A DNA stretch of 64,000 nucleotides, from contig OV050030.1 in assembly GCA_920105625.2 (NCBI GenBank), positions 84,090,570-84,154,569 of the forward strand, read 5' to 3'. The notes beneath the pieces are model-generated. The model did not search any database and was not told where the DNA came from. It worked only from the letters and a program-made list of their open reading frames with translations. A program made the position numbers and the translations under genes. Position 1 is the first letter of the stretch. Each line of letters opens with the position of its first letter. The stretch comes from Clusia tigrina (Eukaryota; Arthropoda; Insecta; Diptera; Clusiidae). Positions 11,248 to 26,382 of the stretch are shown here, piece after piece.

Positions 11248-12203
11248 ACACCGAGGTTTGGTAGAGGATAGCATAAGTGGTAAGAATCATATTGAAATAT
11301 GTAATTTCTTTTATTAATTAATATTTAATCCATCGAAAGTCGGAGTCCGTAAATGCGGAGGGGTCTGTTTCTTTACCTTCTTCCGAGTCTGTTGCGGCAG
11401 CATCGCCATCAACGTAAATGTCTGTAAGCGAACCTCTAAAGAAAGTCAATTTTCAGAACCAACTGTTAAAGAAATTTGAAAAATTTAAATCGAGATGACA
11501 AAATGCTGTAATGAGTTTGTAAAAAAAAATTCTGAATTACCATCAAATAAGGAATCTTAAGAAATAACAGCAGAATTATTGGAAGATTTTGTCAAAGACA
11601 GCAAAGAAGTGAATAAACGTATGATTAAATTTCGGTCGCAAGTACTTCAAAGCTTCAGAACAAAATTCTAAACAAATACTGCATACAGTTGACTTGCCAA
11701 CTCCAAACATATTACTAATGCTGCTGTATTCTGCGGCCGAGCCCAGTGCTTATAATACTATGGCGACACGATTTTGTAGGGGTATGTCCTTTCGAAGGAT
11801 GATGTCTTGTTTCTCCAAATACCGCAAAATCTGGCACAATGCGTCAAATGACCTCCGATACATTCTAAAATTAGTTTTAAAGCAAGCATCGTCATTCACA
11901 GCGCAATCGACCTTCCAAAATGTCTGGGTTCGTTACAATTGCTAAAGTTAATATAAAATTCATGTAGGTGTCAAAAATACTACAAACCTTTGTCCAACAT
12001 ACGTGGACTTGCGTTCGAAGATTTTGTGACATTCTGGACAATGTCAATTGGTTTTTGGGCAAGAATATCAACTTTCGCATGACTACAGAACGTGTTACAT
12101 CCAGGAAGTCATTGTCCATGAAAAACAATCCACGATGTTAATTGCATCCTGCCGCTGTTTGAATGCCAATATGCTTAACAATTTTTACTGGTCGGACATG
12201 CTA
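11248..12203 (-). pseudogene. Harbinger remnant, D2, part 1 (before the LINE)
   Basis: Same degenerate Harbinger transposase as in D1, with MNRRSFDALCQILRYLE recognisable on the minus strand. It is cut at 12203 by the LINE insertion and resumes at 17450, so the two parts form one element at the original site. It already carried stops before the LINE arrived, since D1 shares them. Confidence 0.65.
12190..12203. repeat. LINE target-site duplication, left copy
   Basis: GGTCGGACATGCTA, repeated exactly at 17450-17463. The uninterrupted D1 sequence (about 3272-3285) contains it once. Confidence 0.9.
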
Positions 12204-12300
12204 GGTAGGGTAGGTAGGTAAAGCGGCCACCCGAAAAGGGCGCACTTAGGCCAACATTGACCCTTTGTGATACCGCATGGGACAGCAGGTCCCATCCCTT

Positions 12301-15300
12301 TCAAAGGTCCAGCCATTTGGAGCTTTTAATGAAACTGTTGATGGAGCTAATCTTTTTTTTTGAGATATCTCCCAAGGAGTCCAAAAAGTAGTCGCCTAGG
12401 AAAGTGCGCCTCCTTCTGGACAAAGCTGGACACGTGCACAACAGGTGAGCAGTAGACTCTTCCTCCTCCTCGTCCTTGCAACTCCTGCAGAAGTCATTAG
12501 AGGCGATCCCCAGCCTACACCCGTGTGTGCCTAGAGTCCAGTGTCCCGTTAAGACGCTAATCACGGGACCTATGCTTTGTCTATTTAGAGCCAGTAGGTC
12601 CCTAGAGCGCTTGACATTTATCTCTGGCCAGTTTTGTCTAGCTATTTTACATCCTGAAAGTTCAGACCAGCGCCTGCCCGCTGTTCCTAAGGATATTGTA
12701 TTTACTAAGAGCTTACATGTGGTAATAGGAATACCGAATTGCGACCTATCTGGTTCCATCGGTATGGTAGTACCCTCACGGGCTAGTTCATCCGCCTTGC
12801 AGTTCCCTGGAATATCTCTGTGACCGGGAACCCAGCACAGATGCAGACGGGTCTGCTTAGCTATCTCGTCTAAAGATTTGCGGCAGCTCTTGACGGCTTT
12901 TGAGGTGATAATAACCGAATCCAGGGAGCGCAAAGCAGCTTGGCTGTCGGACAGAATGCAAATATCAAGTCCAGATATCTTCTTCTTCCTTAGCCAAGAC
13001 AGTGCTGCCTCTATAGCCGCGACCTCTGCCTGAAAAACACTGCAGTGGTCGGGCATCCTAAAGGACATGTTAATATCCAAATCTTCTGAGAATACACCAC
13101 CTCCCACCCTACTCTGTAGTTTGGATCCATCTGTGTAGATGTGAACCCCTTCTACATGAGTGGGGATGCCATCCTTCCATTCTTCCCTGGAGGGAATGGA
13201 GATCTTGCACATACCATTGAAGGCGTACATTGGTGTGATGTAGTCGAAAGAGTCAGGAATACCCTCAAAATGTCTTAAAATGGACGCATAAACTATATTC
13301 CTGGCATCCCATTGATGCGTAGCTTTTACTCTGATAGCTGAGTTTGCAGCCATTTTTTCGCCAAAAAGCCTAACAGGCAGCAGATTGAGCATAATATCCA
13401 ATGCTGCCGTTGGAGTCGTTCTAATGGCACTACTTATGAATACCTCTGCCGTTCTTTGTACCTTTGTTATCAGCCTATTGTATGTGGACTTACTTAGGGC
13501 TGTCCACCAAGCAAGCACCCCATAGAAAAGGACTGGTCGTACCACAGCTGTATATATCCAATAGGCAACCTTAGGCTGTAACCCCCATTTTTTGCCTATG
13601 ACTCTTTTGCAAGAGTACAGAGCTACCTGAGCCTTCCTAATGCGCTCGCTTATATTGGCCTTCCAATTCAGCTTCGTATCTAGGATCACGCCCAGATATT
13701 TAGCCTCCTCGACAAGGTGAATATCTACACTCATTAGTTTTGGAGCAATAAATTGAGGAATTTTATATTTCCTAGTGAAGAGTACCAGCTTTGTCTTGGT
13801 CGGATTAACCCCGAACCCACAGTCAATTGTCCATTTAGAGAGAATGTTCAACATGTTTTGCATCAAGTCCCTCAAAGTAGATATGTATTTACCCGAGATA
13901 CTAATAGCAACATCATCCGCATACGCAACCACCTTGCACCCTTCCCTCTCCGGTCGAACAAGCAGCTGATTTACCACAAGATTCCAGAGTAGGGGTGAAA
14001 GAACTCCACCTTGAGGTGTGCCTCTGCACACGGACTTCTTGGCCGACGCCGCCTTCAGCTGTGAATTGATTATCCTGCTACTAAGCATGTTTTCAATCCA
14101 CCTGCTAATGGCGGGTTCCACCTCCAAGTCTCGCATCGCACCGATTATTGCGTCTGATTTGATATTGTTAAAAGCTCCCTCAATGTCCAGGAAAACCACT
14201 AGGGAGAACTCCTTGTTATGCAGGGAGCAATCAATACTAGACACTAAGGAGTGTAAAGCGGTCTCAACCGATTTAACCTTGAAGTAGGCATGCTGAGAGA
14301 CTGACAGCTTCTGTGTCTATAGTGAGTCTCAGATGAATGTCTAACCAGCTTTCCAGGATTTTCAGACAGAAGGAGGACAGACTAATGGGCCTCAAGTCCC
14401 CTGGAGCTGTGTGCGAGCTTTTGCCGGCCTTGGGTATAAAAATTACCCTCACATGCTTCCATGAGTCTGGAATATACGCTAATTCAAGAAAACTATTATA
14501 GATCTTTAACAGCCACTCTATTATAAGATTCTCTGACTGCTGAATTTCAATTGGAGCTACACCATCTGGGCCAGATGCTTTAAATGGTTTGAAGCTATGG
14601 ATAGCCCATTGCAATTTTGGCTTTGTGACTATTTCTGAGTTGACTTCAACTACATTCCCGCTGGGATTCGTTCTCCGCGGAATGGTACTCGAGCAACCAG
14701 GGAAGTGAGTCTCCAGAAGAAGCTCTAGAGTCTCATTACTATTAGAAGTCCAGGATCCATCCTCCCTCCTTAGGTAACCAGGTACCATTGGAGCAGTTGA
14801 TAGGATCTTCCTCAACCTGGACGTCTCAGAGATATCTTCTACGTCACCGCAAAAGTTCCTCCACGATTCTCTCTGTGCTTTCCTAAGCTTACTTTTGAAG
14901 GCTCTGAGTGCTGCCTTATATAAAGCCTGCACTATCTCTAGACTTCTATGCGCTGTTGAAAAGTCTCCTACAGTTTTGTCTGAGTCCCCTAATTTCCTCC
15001 CCCCACCATGTGGGTTTTTGTTTCCCCCTGGGTCTACTGAGGGGGCAAGAGACCAATAGAGCCTTATTAAGAGCAACCGTTAGAACCTCCACAGACCTAT
15101 CAATTTCGTCACACGTGCTTGTTCTTGTGGGGTTCTGAGGTAGTAGTCTAACTACAGTCACCTTGTAGAGGTCCCAGTTTACTTTCGTGACATTTCTAAA
15201 AGCCTTAGGGCTACGTGGACTATCTAGAAGATCAAACTGAATTAACCTATGATCCGAAAAGGAATGTTCCTCTAGAACTCTCCAATTTGAGATCCGATCA

Positions 15301-15881
15301 AAAATTTATTCGGAGGCAAGGGTTAAGTTTAGGACTTCTTGCCTATTAGCAGTAATAAAAGTGGGTTCTGACCCCTTATTGCATACAGAAAGGTTAGTCG
15401 TTACAATATATTCATATAATGACTCACCTCGTTCATTGACATCCGAGCTTCCCCAGATATCATGGTGTGCATTGGCATCGCATCCAATAATAACAGCCAC
15501 CCGTTGAGCCTTTGCATCCACAACAAGCTTCTCTAGGTTGGCTTCTGGAAGGATCTCATGGTCATGCGCCATATAGGCCGAGACCAACCAGTACCGTCCC
15601 TTGCCAGTTTCCAGGCAGACGGCCGTTAAATCCTTGTTGCTGTAATGGGGGAGAATAAATGAGCTAACATTATTCCTAATGAGGATACAAGACCTAGGTC
15701 TTCCTTCACTTACGGTATACAGCAAGCTATAATTTTCAGTCCTCAGACCACATACCAAGTCCCCGTGTGTCCAGAGTTCTTGGATCAGGACAATGTCTAC
15801 TCCGCCTTTTGGAAGACGGAGCTGAAGGCTGGCAGACGCCGCCTTCGAGTGATGGAGGCTAATCTGCACTATTCGTAGCAT
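12301..15881 (-). pseudogene. LINE ORF2: endonuclease-RT-RNase H, broken
   Basis: Polyprotein that nicks DNA and reverse transcribes the element RNA. Endonuclease (15881 to about 15000) shows the catalytic Glu in VLIQELW, GCDANAHHDIWGS and FSDHRLI. RT (about 14950-13200) shows FLDIEGAFNNI, GTPQGGVLSPLLWNL and VVAYADDVAI. RNase H (about 13140-12750) shows IYTDGSK, FQAEVAAIEAAL, ILSDSQAAL and WVPGHRDIPGN. A Cys/His cluster (FCRSCK...HLLCTC) lies near 12430-12480. Defects: an in-frame TAA at 15306-15308 inside the endonuclease, a frame change near 15000 and another near 14280. All domains are present, so decay is recent. Confidence 0.9.
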
Positions 15882-15960
15882 CTCTGCTACTAGTAGCGCT
15901 GGTCACCTCCACCACCGTGACATCAGCCTCAGACTCCGAGTCTGACTCCAGAAGGACTTC

Positions 15961-17049
15961 CTACTCACTGAGTGTGGTTGTCCCTAGGAGACTCTCCAAA
16001 CCCCCCACAGTTGACATAGAGTCACTGCGTTTCGGGTGCATGGCGGAGTCCTCAGCAGCAGCAGGATCAGCAGTTACCCCTGAGGGATTCAATACCGCTT
16101 GATCCATGTAAGACGGTTGCTCGTCCTTTTTGAAGACCTTAAGGCTTGTGGATGAGAAGCCATAGCCCACGACCCAATTGGATTTCGCTAGAGTAGCCAG
16201 AGATTCGGCGTTCACCACAAGGGTTATTGACCGGTGATCCCCTCTTGGTTCCTCTACCTTAGTAACCTTCCAATTATTAGTCGGGAGCTGCTGGTTGCTC
16301 AAAATAAAAATCTCCAGGATAGCCTCAGGGTCAGACGGTTCGGCTGGGATCCATGCGCGCGCTCTAGGTCTACTAGGGATCAATTCCCTAGGTACGACTT
16401 CGGGCCTTGCACCTGGCCATGCTTCCCCTATTCTGGAGATCGCAATCTTATAAAGGTCGACTGACCTTTGATCCGCGCAGGCAATCAGCTTCACGTGGCC
16501 CTGATGCCATCCGCTGTCGCGAAAAGAGGGAAAACCACCTGGGAATTCCTTCAAAAGCTGGAGGTAGAGCCTTGAAAGGCTTACTTCTACCTTTTTCCAG
16601 TACTCAGGAGCGATACTGCCATCCGGGTCATTACGATCTATGACCGCCATGACCTGGTGTCCTTTCAGCACTTCGCTGAAGGACTTCGTGGTGACAGTAC
16701 CGCGCTTCTTAAATTTCTTTGGGTCCGGGTGGGTGGTCTCTTCTAGGGACCGTTGACGTTTTGTAGCCTGTAGTGTTGGAGCTTGAGACTCCTTCACGGG
16801 TTTCGTCGCCCACTCGAGGGAAGCCTTCTGCTTCACCGTCCTCTCCTTCTCTGGGATCCGCGACAAGCGTTCTACCGACCGGAGAGCAGCCCTTTTTACT
16901 TTATTGAACCTTTTGATTCCGTGTTTAGCAACTCTATCGCAGCACGTGGCTTTGCTTGTGCCAGGCTCGTCGTCCTTAGCTACAATAGCCGCCGCAGAGT
17001 GTGCGGAGGATTTTGGATTCCCATCCGAAATAGCGTTTAGAGACCGCAC
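15961..17049 (-). CDS. LINE ORF1 RNA-binding (gag-like) protein, intact frame
   Basis: Open frame of 362 residues. The N-terminal third is rich in Lys, Arg and Ser (ATKRQRSLEETTHPDPKKFK), suggesting nucleic-acid binding. The middle (about residues 120-320) resembles the conserved domain of ORF1 proteins in insect LINEs of this type, with WHQGHVKLIACADQRSVDLY and PRELIPSRPRARAWIP; I think it corresponds to the DUF4780-like family, from memory. The tail is Ser/Ala-rich. No CCHC knuckles are seen. It precedes ORF2 by about 80 bases. ORF1 proteins usually coat the element RNA. This is the only intact long gene of this element. Confidence 0.75.
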   Translation of the reverse strand: MRSLNAISDGNPKSSAHSAAAIVAKDDEPGTSKATCCDRVAKHGIKRFNKVKRAALRSVERLSRIPEKERTVKQKASLEWATKPVKESQAPTLQATKRQRSLEETTHPDPKKFKKRGTVTTKSFSEVLKGHQVMAVIDRNDPDGSIAPEYWKKVEVSLSRLYLQLLKEFPGGFPSFRDSGWHQGHVKLIACADQRSVDLYKIAISRIGEAWPGARPEVVPRELIPSRPRARAWIPAEPSDPEAILEIFILSNQQLPTNNWKVTKVEEPRGDHRSITLVVNAESLATLAKSNWVVGYGFSSTSLKVFKKDEQPSYMDQAVLNPSGVTADPAAAEDSAMHPKRSDSMSTVGGLESLLGTTTLSE

Positions 17050-17449
17050 GTCAATTTTATTTTTTTAAAGTTTATCCATCTGGTTCTTACGGCCACCCGC
17101 TCGATTGATCAAGCTAAGGCAGCCAAAAATTTGAAAGGGGAAGGGGTTGGACAACTGTGGCAGCGCCACGTACCACAGCAAGGCCAACATTACTACCTGA
17201 GGCGGCCTGGTGTCAGGAAGGGGAGCTCCGTTAGGATACAGCCTAATTAACCTCCTGGCTGCAAAACAACATCCAATGGGCACGATCCCAAGAACACCCT
17301 GGATTAGGAGGGAGACAGTTCTTAGTTGGATTACTCCGCAGTAGTCAGTCCGGCCCCCATTAGAGCCGAAACTCCGCCATCCTAACCCATTGCGACATTG
17401 CAATCCCTTAAGCCTTCGAACCCCGACAAGGTGACTGCTCTTCACGAAG
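17050..17449 (-). other. LINE 5' UTR
   Basis: Sequence upstream of ORF1 to the right end of the element. A 126-residue open frame (17065-17445) has no recognisable domain. Full-length LINEs usually carry an internal promoter here; no specific motif can be proven. Confidence 0.6.
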
Positions 17450-17463
17450 GGTCGGACATGCTA
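17450..17463. repeat. LINE target-site duplication, right copy
   Basis: GGTCGGACATGCTA, identical to 12190-12203, followed by AAATAAAACAGAAG as in the D1 empty site. Confidence 0.9.
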
Positions 17464-17659
17464 AAATAAAACAGAAGCTGTTCAAATTGACTTCAATTAT
17501 AAATTGTGCTGTTTCTTTATCAAAACGATATATTTCATAGAAATTCTTTTCTTGCAACTCAAATGGTTCGATTCTCGATCTGTATCGCTTCGTTCGTATT
17601 TGGGGTGGCATTTAATGGTCATTTAATGTCTCCAAGCCCATATCCATATTGAAGTCCAT
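17464..17659 (-). pseudogene. Harbinger remnant, D2, part 2 (after the LINE)
   Basis: Continues the D2 Harbinger transposase: RYRSRIEPFELQEKNFYEIY and RFDKETAQFIIEVNLNS on the minus strand at about 17490-17595. This is the N-terminal end of the protein. Together with 11248-12203 it equals the D1 copy. Confidence 0.65.
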
Positions 17660-18000
17660 TGGGTTGGATTTATAAAATTCTTCCTCCTTTATATTTGTTT
17701 TCGTTTGATAGAAAACAAGCAAATACTGATTTTGTATTATTACGTAACCCCTCTATTTGATGCTGCGTGGTCGCCACGGCTAGCTCATTGCGACGGTCGG
17801 GGTCTTAATGCGTCACACTGCATTATTATTTGACCACCATATATATATTTCTATATATTGACCACCGGGTATTTCAGCCGCTTACCTATTAAAATACAAT
17901 CACCTCTCACGTCTTTGGTTGGTTAACTTTATTCCACAAGTAGGAACACTTTTGGTTTACATATTTTGAAATAATTGTTTCCCCCTGTATATTAACCATA
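17660..18000. repeat. Shared spacer of the composite block (D2 copy)
   Basis: Same landmarks as 3500-3825. Here it runs uninterrupted into the hAT array (TTAACCATAAATAACTTATA), which shows the pre-insertion state of the D1 Helitron site. Confidence 0.85.
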
Positions 18001-19819
18001 AATAACTTATAAATATATTACTCGGACTCATATAAAAACTTTTTAGAAATTTTCTTTAAAAATAAGGAAACAGAAAAATTTCTTCATTCATTGCTTTGGC
18101 AATAGATTGTCCAAGATATCTTCAGAAAAATCGAGCAATTCTACCTTATTGGCCAGTGAATACTCTTCATCAATATTAACAAGACCTTTGTGGATTCCGA
18201 ACTCTTTAAAAGATATTACAATATTTGAGCCGTTGTCCGTTGTAGTCGCTCTAATATTTTCTGTATTTAATCCATATGTGGCATTTATTTCCATATTTCC
18301 AACATATGTCGTCGACAGGCCAAAGCCAAGCTCTTTCTCTGAACAGACCAATGGCACGTAAAAAAAACCTTTGTTCTTAGTTGACCACACATCAGCTGTA
18401 GTGCAAAAGTAATCTTTATTTTTTTATATGTTCTATATCATTTGTCATTGATAAGTACAATTAATTAATTATCTTGATGGTCTTGCTGTTCATTGTACGT
18501 AGCTTAGGGTTAGCATATGCAGCCAATTCCATCAAACTTTGTTCCTCCAGAACTGATACCGGAAGCATACAGCTAGCAATATGCTTAACGATCAACCGGT
18601 TGAAATGGTTTTGGTCATTGCCTTTTCGTGGACTCTCACAATTTTCCTCTTAAAATATTTGAAACACGTCATTATGTTTCAATCACAAATGGTGAACGAA
18701 ATTTGATGTTATTTGCATTGATCTATTTAAAATCGTATTACATTTAAAGCATTTAACTTTAACGCCTTCTCTTTTACGTTGGAAATCTGTATCATCCAGC
18801 TTTACGAGTATATAGTGGAAACTATACAAAATGTAGAAAAGTTGAATAAATTAAACAATTTTATAATAAGAAAGTATGAAGAATTCAAATATTCACAAAT
18901 TTTAAATACGAAACCTTCCAGTAGTCAATTTTATTTTTATAATTTTGCTTAACTTCTTTATAATTTTGAAATATTTTTTAAAGAGTATTATGTCTGAATT
19001 TGACGTTTCGCCTTCAGATAATTTATTGCAATCATGTTTTGCTTTCTTAGCAGGACCGGGCTTATCAGCCGTAGCACGCGTTTTATGTCTAGCATTAGTT
19101 ATACTTTCAAATGTGGGATCAATCACTGAGTCGTCAGATAAAAGGTCCAAAATCTCCTCAGACATTTTACATGAATATTTAAACAGAAACTTGGACAAAA
19201 AATTAAAAAAGCACTCAAAGTCAATACACAAATCTTTTCAGCACTTACACTGAATACAGTGAATATAACGTAGTCAGAAATTAAACAATCAGCCTATTAC
19301 TAAAGACTAAACCAAGCGCATACTTGTAACGTCATATCGCAACATATTGAAAATTGCTGTTCTGATTAATAAGAACAACACCGAATCGTGTACAGGACCG
19401 GGTAAAAATGGGGTATTTTAGCTCCCGCTTTTACCGTCGTCTAATGTACCTAAATTTGTGTGAAAAATAAAAATGTATTTATATTTTTAAATTGAAATCA
19501 TTTTCACGACTGTTCATGCTCCGCAAAGAACTACTGAAAATCATGTCTAAAAACCTCTTGTATTCAAATCAATTATTTCTTTCTTACAATATGAAAGCAA
19601 AATTTATATTTCGCGCTTCGGTCTTAATGCGTCACACTGCATTATTATTTGACCACCATATATATATTTCCATATATTGACCACAGGGTATTTCAGCCGC
19701 TTACCTATTAAAATACAATCACCTCTCACGTCTTTGGTTGGTTAACTTTATTCCACAAGTAGGAACACTTTTGGCTTACATATTTTGAAATAATTGTTTC
19801 CCCCTGTATATTAACCATA
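18001..19819 (-). mobile_element. Tandem hAT-derived unit 1 (1819 bp)
   Basis: First of about 3.2 direct units. Each begins AATAACTTATAAATATATTA, contains the deleted hAT transposase on the minus strand (18088-19231) and ends with spacer sequence ATATTAACCATA. The junction TTTCGCGCTTCGGTCTTAATG (about 19607-19627) joins the hAT part to a truncated spacer and is shared by all units. The transposase pieces are [29 protein letters not shown] and the acidic N-terminus. This copy has GLSAVAR sequence deleted in D1. Confidence 0.8.
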
Positions 19820-21647
19820 AATAACTTATAAATATATTACTCGGACTCATATAAAAACTTTTTAGAAATTTTCTTTAAAAATAAGGAAACAGAAAAATGT
19901 CTTCATTCATTGTTTTGGCAATAGATTGTCCAAGATATCTTCAGAAAAATCGAGCAATTCTACCTTATTGGCCAGTGAATATTCTTCATCAATATTAACA
20001 AGACCTTTGTGGATTCCGAACTCTTTAAAAGATATTACAATATTTGAGCCGTTGTCCGTTGTAGTCGCTCTAATATTTTCTGTATTTAATCCATATGTGG
20101 CATTTATTTCCATATTTCCAACATATGTCGTCGACAGGCCAAAGCCAAGCTCTCTCTCAGAACAGACCAATGGCACGTAAAAAAAACCTTTGTTCTTAGT
20201 TGACCACACATCAGCTGTAGTGCAAAAGTAATCTTTATTTTGTTATATGTTCTATATCATTTGTCATTGATAAGTACAATTAATTAATTATCTTGATGGT
20301 CTTGCTGTTCATTGTACGTAGCTTAGGGTTAGCATATGCAGCCAATTCCATCAAACTTTGTTCCTCCAGAACTGATACCGGAAGCATACAGCTAGCAATA
20401 TGCTTAACGATCAACCGGTTGAAATGGTTTTGGTCATTGCCTTTTCGTGGACTCTCACAATTTTCCTCTTAAAATATTTGAAATACGTCATTATGTTTCA
20501 ATCACAAATGGTGAACGAAATTTGATGTTTTTTGCATTGATCTATTTAAAATCGTATTACATTTAAAGCATTTAACTTTAACGCCTTCTCTTTTACGTTG
20601 CAAATCTGTATCACCCAGCTTTATGAGTATATAGTGGAAACTATACAAAATGTAGAAAAGTTGAATAAATTAAACAATTTTATAATAAGAAAGTATGAAG
20701 AATTCAAATATTCCCAAATTTTAAATAAGAAACCTTCCAGTAGTCAATTTTATTTTTATAATTTTGCTTAACTTATTTATAATTTTGAAATATTTTTTAA
20801 AGAGTATTATGTCTGAATTTGACGTTTCGCCTTCAGATAATTTATTGCAATCATGTTTTGCTTTCTTAGCAGGACCGGGCTTATCAGCCGTAGCACGCGT
20901 TTTATGTCTAGCATTAGTTATACTTTCAAATGTGGGATCAACCACTGAGTCGTCAGATAAAAGGTCCAAAATCTCCTCAGACATTTTACATGAATATTTA
21001 AACAGAAACTTAGACAAAAAATTGAAAAAGCACTCAAAGTCAATACACAAATCTTTTCAGCACTTACACTGAATACAGTGAATATAACGTAGTCAGAAAT
21101 TAAACAATCAGCCTATTACTAAAGACTAAACCAAGCGCATACCTGTAACGTCATATCGCAACATATTGAAAATTGCTGTTCTGATTAATAACAACAACAC
21201 CGAATCGTGTACAGGACCGGGTAAAAATGGGGTATTTTAGCTCCCGCTTTTACCGTCGTCTAATGTACCTAAATTTGTGTGAAAAATAAAAGTGTATTTA
21301 TATTTTTAAATGTATTTTATTGAAATCATTTTCACGACTGTTCATGCTCCGCAAAGAACTACTGAAAATCATGTCTAAAAACCTCTTGTATTCAAATCAA
21401 TTATTTCTTTCTTACAATATGAAAGCAAAATTTATATTTCGCGCTTCGGTCTTAATGCGTCACACTGCATTATTATTTGACCACCATATATATATTTCCA
21501 TATATTGACCACCGGGTATTTCAGCCGCTTACCTATTAAAATACAATCACCTCTCACGTCTTTGGTTGGTTAACTTTATTCCACAAGTAGGAACACTTTT
21601 GGCTTACATATTTTGAAATAATTGTTTCCCCCTGTATATTAACCATA
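19820..21647 (-). mobile_element. Tandem hAT-derived unit 2 (1828 bp)
   Basis: Second direct unit, differing from unit 1 by scattered substitutions and a longer segment (AAATGTATTTTATTGAAATC) near 21310. Transposase remnants at 19907-21050, minus strand. Not autonomous. Confidence 0.8.
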
Positions 21648-23464
21648 AATAACTTATAAATATATTACTCGGACTCATATAAAAACTTTTTAAAAATTTT
21701 CTTTAAAAATAAGCAAAGAGAAAAATTTCTTCATTCATTGTTTTGGCAATAGATTGTCCAAGATATCTTCAGAAAAATCGAGCAATTCTACCTTATTGGC
21801 CAGTGAATACTCTTCATCATTATTAACAAGACCTTTGTGGATTCCGAAGATATTACAATATTTGAGCCGTTGTCCGTTGTAGTCGCTCTAATATTTTCTG
21901 TATTTAATCCATATGTGGCATTTATTTCCATATTTCCAACATATGTCGTCGACAGGCCAAAGCCAAGCTCTTTCTCTGAACAGACCAATGGCACGTAAAA
22001 AAAACCTTTGTTCTTAGTTGACCACACATTAGCTGTAGTGCAAAAGTAATCTTTATTTTTTTATATGTTCTATATCATTTGTCATTGATAAGTACAATTA
22101 ATAAATTATCTTGATGGTCTTGCTGTTCATTGTACGTAGCTTAGGGTTAGCATATGCAGCCAATTCCATCAAACTTTGTTCCTCCAGAACTGATACCGGA
22201 AGCATACAGCCAGCAATATGCTTAACGATCAACCGGTTGAAATGGTTTTGGTCATTGCCTTTTCGTGGACTCTCACAATTTTCCTCTTAAAATATTTGAA
22301 ACACGTCATTATGTTTCAATCACAAATGGTGAACGAAATTTGATGTTATTTGCATTGATCTATTTAAAATCGTATTACATTTAAAGCATTTAACTTTAAC
22401 GCCTTCTCTTTTACGTTGGAAATCTGTATCATCCAGCTTTACGAGTATATAGTGGAAACTATACAAAATGTAGAAAAGTTGAATAAATTAAACAATTTTA
22501 TAATAAGAAAGTATGAAGAATTCAAATATTCACAAATTTTAAATACGAAACCTTCCAGTAGTCAATTTTATTTTTATAATTTTGCTTAACTTATTTATAA
22601 TTTTGAAATATTTTTTAAAGAGTATTATGTCTGAATTTGACGTTTCGCCTCAGATAATTTATTGCAATCATGTTTTGCTTTCTTAGCAGGACCGGGCTTA
22701 TCAGCCGTAGCACGCGTTTTATGTCTAGCATTAGTTATACTTTCAAATGTGGGATCAATCACTGAGTCGTCAGATAAAAGGTCCAAAATCTCCTCAGACA
22801 TTTTACATGAATATTTAAACAGAAACTTAGACAAAAAATTGAAAAAGCGCTCAAAGTCAATACACAAATCTTTTCAGCACTTACACTGAATACAGTGAAT
22901 ATAACGTAGTCAGAAATTAAACAATCAGCCTATTACTAAAGACTAAACCAAGCGCATACCTGTAACGTCATATCGCAACATATTGAAAATTGCTGTTCTG
23001 ATTAATAACAAAAACACCGAATCGTGTACAGGACCGGGTAAAAATGGGGTATTTTAGCTCCCGCTTTTACCGTCGTCTAATGTACCTAAATTTGTGTGAA
23101 AAATAAAAGTGTATTTATATTTTTAAATGTATTTTATTGAAATCATATTCACGACTGTTCATGCTCCGCAAAGAACTACTGAAAATCATGTCTAAAAACC
23201 TCTTGTATTCAAATCAATTATTTCTTTCTTACAATATGAAAGCAAAATTTATATTTCGCGCTTCGGTCTTAATGCGTCACACTGCATTATTATTTGACCA
23301 CCATATATATATTTCCATATATTGACCACCGGGTATTTCAGCCGCTTACCTATTAAAATACAATCACCTCTCACGTCTTTGGTTGGTTAACTTTGTTCCA
23401 CAAGTAGGAACACTTTTGGCTTACATATTTTGAAATAATTGTTTCCCCCTGTATATTAACCATA
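21648..23464 (-). mobile_element. Tandem hAT-derived unit 3 (1817 bp)
   Basis: Third direct unit. A small deletion (CTCTTTAAAA missing after GATTCCGAA near 21848) shifts the frame of the catalytic-domain piece, and a one-base loss near 22648 shortens the N-terminal frame. Otherwise as units 1 and 2. Confidence 0.8.
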
Positions 23465-26212
<2,748 letters not shown>

Positions 26213-26227
26213 CGCCCTCCCCACTTC
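26213..26227 (-). other. Polypurine tract
   Basis: GAAGTGGGGAGGGCG on the minus strand lies directly before the 3' LTR start, where plus-strand DNA synthesis is primed. Confidence 0.75.
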
Positions 26228-26382
26228 ACCGACGACGAGAAATGGTTATCCCACAGCGCTGTATTGTGACTCGGTATGGATGTCTATCGTACTGAATTCC
26301 TCTGCGGGTTAATTGTTTGGCCGCTTGACGAATTACCTCCTTTATACCGTTGCGTCCGTGATCCCTACACCTACTCTCGATT

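Larger units (their letters stand above)
12204..17449 (-). mobile_element. LINE with RNase H (LOA/I-like group), apparently full length
   Basis: Non-LTR retrotransposon read leftward, flanked by a 14 bp target duplication. It holds a 5' UTR (17050-17449), ORF1 (15961-17049) and a broken ORF2 (12301-15881) with endonuclease, RT, RNase H and a C-terminal zinc motif. The 3' end is not poly(A): on the coding strand it ends in short ACC-type repeats (TTTACCTACCTACCCTACC). An RNase H domain places it with LOA, I or a related clade; the exact clade is inference. Confidence 0.9.

Noticed and set aside
17065..17445. 126-residue frame upstream of LINE ORF1
   Set aside because: Within the LINE 5' UTR, no domain, and the element's ORF1 starts downstream.
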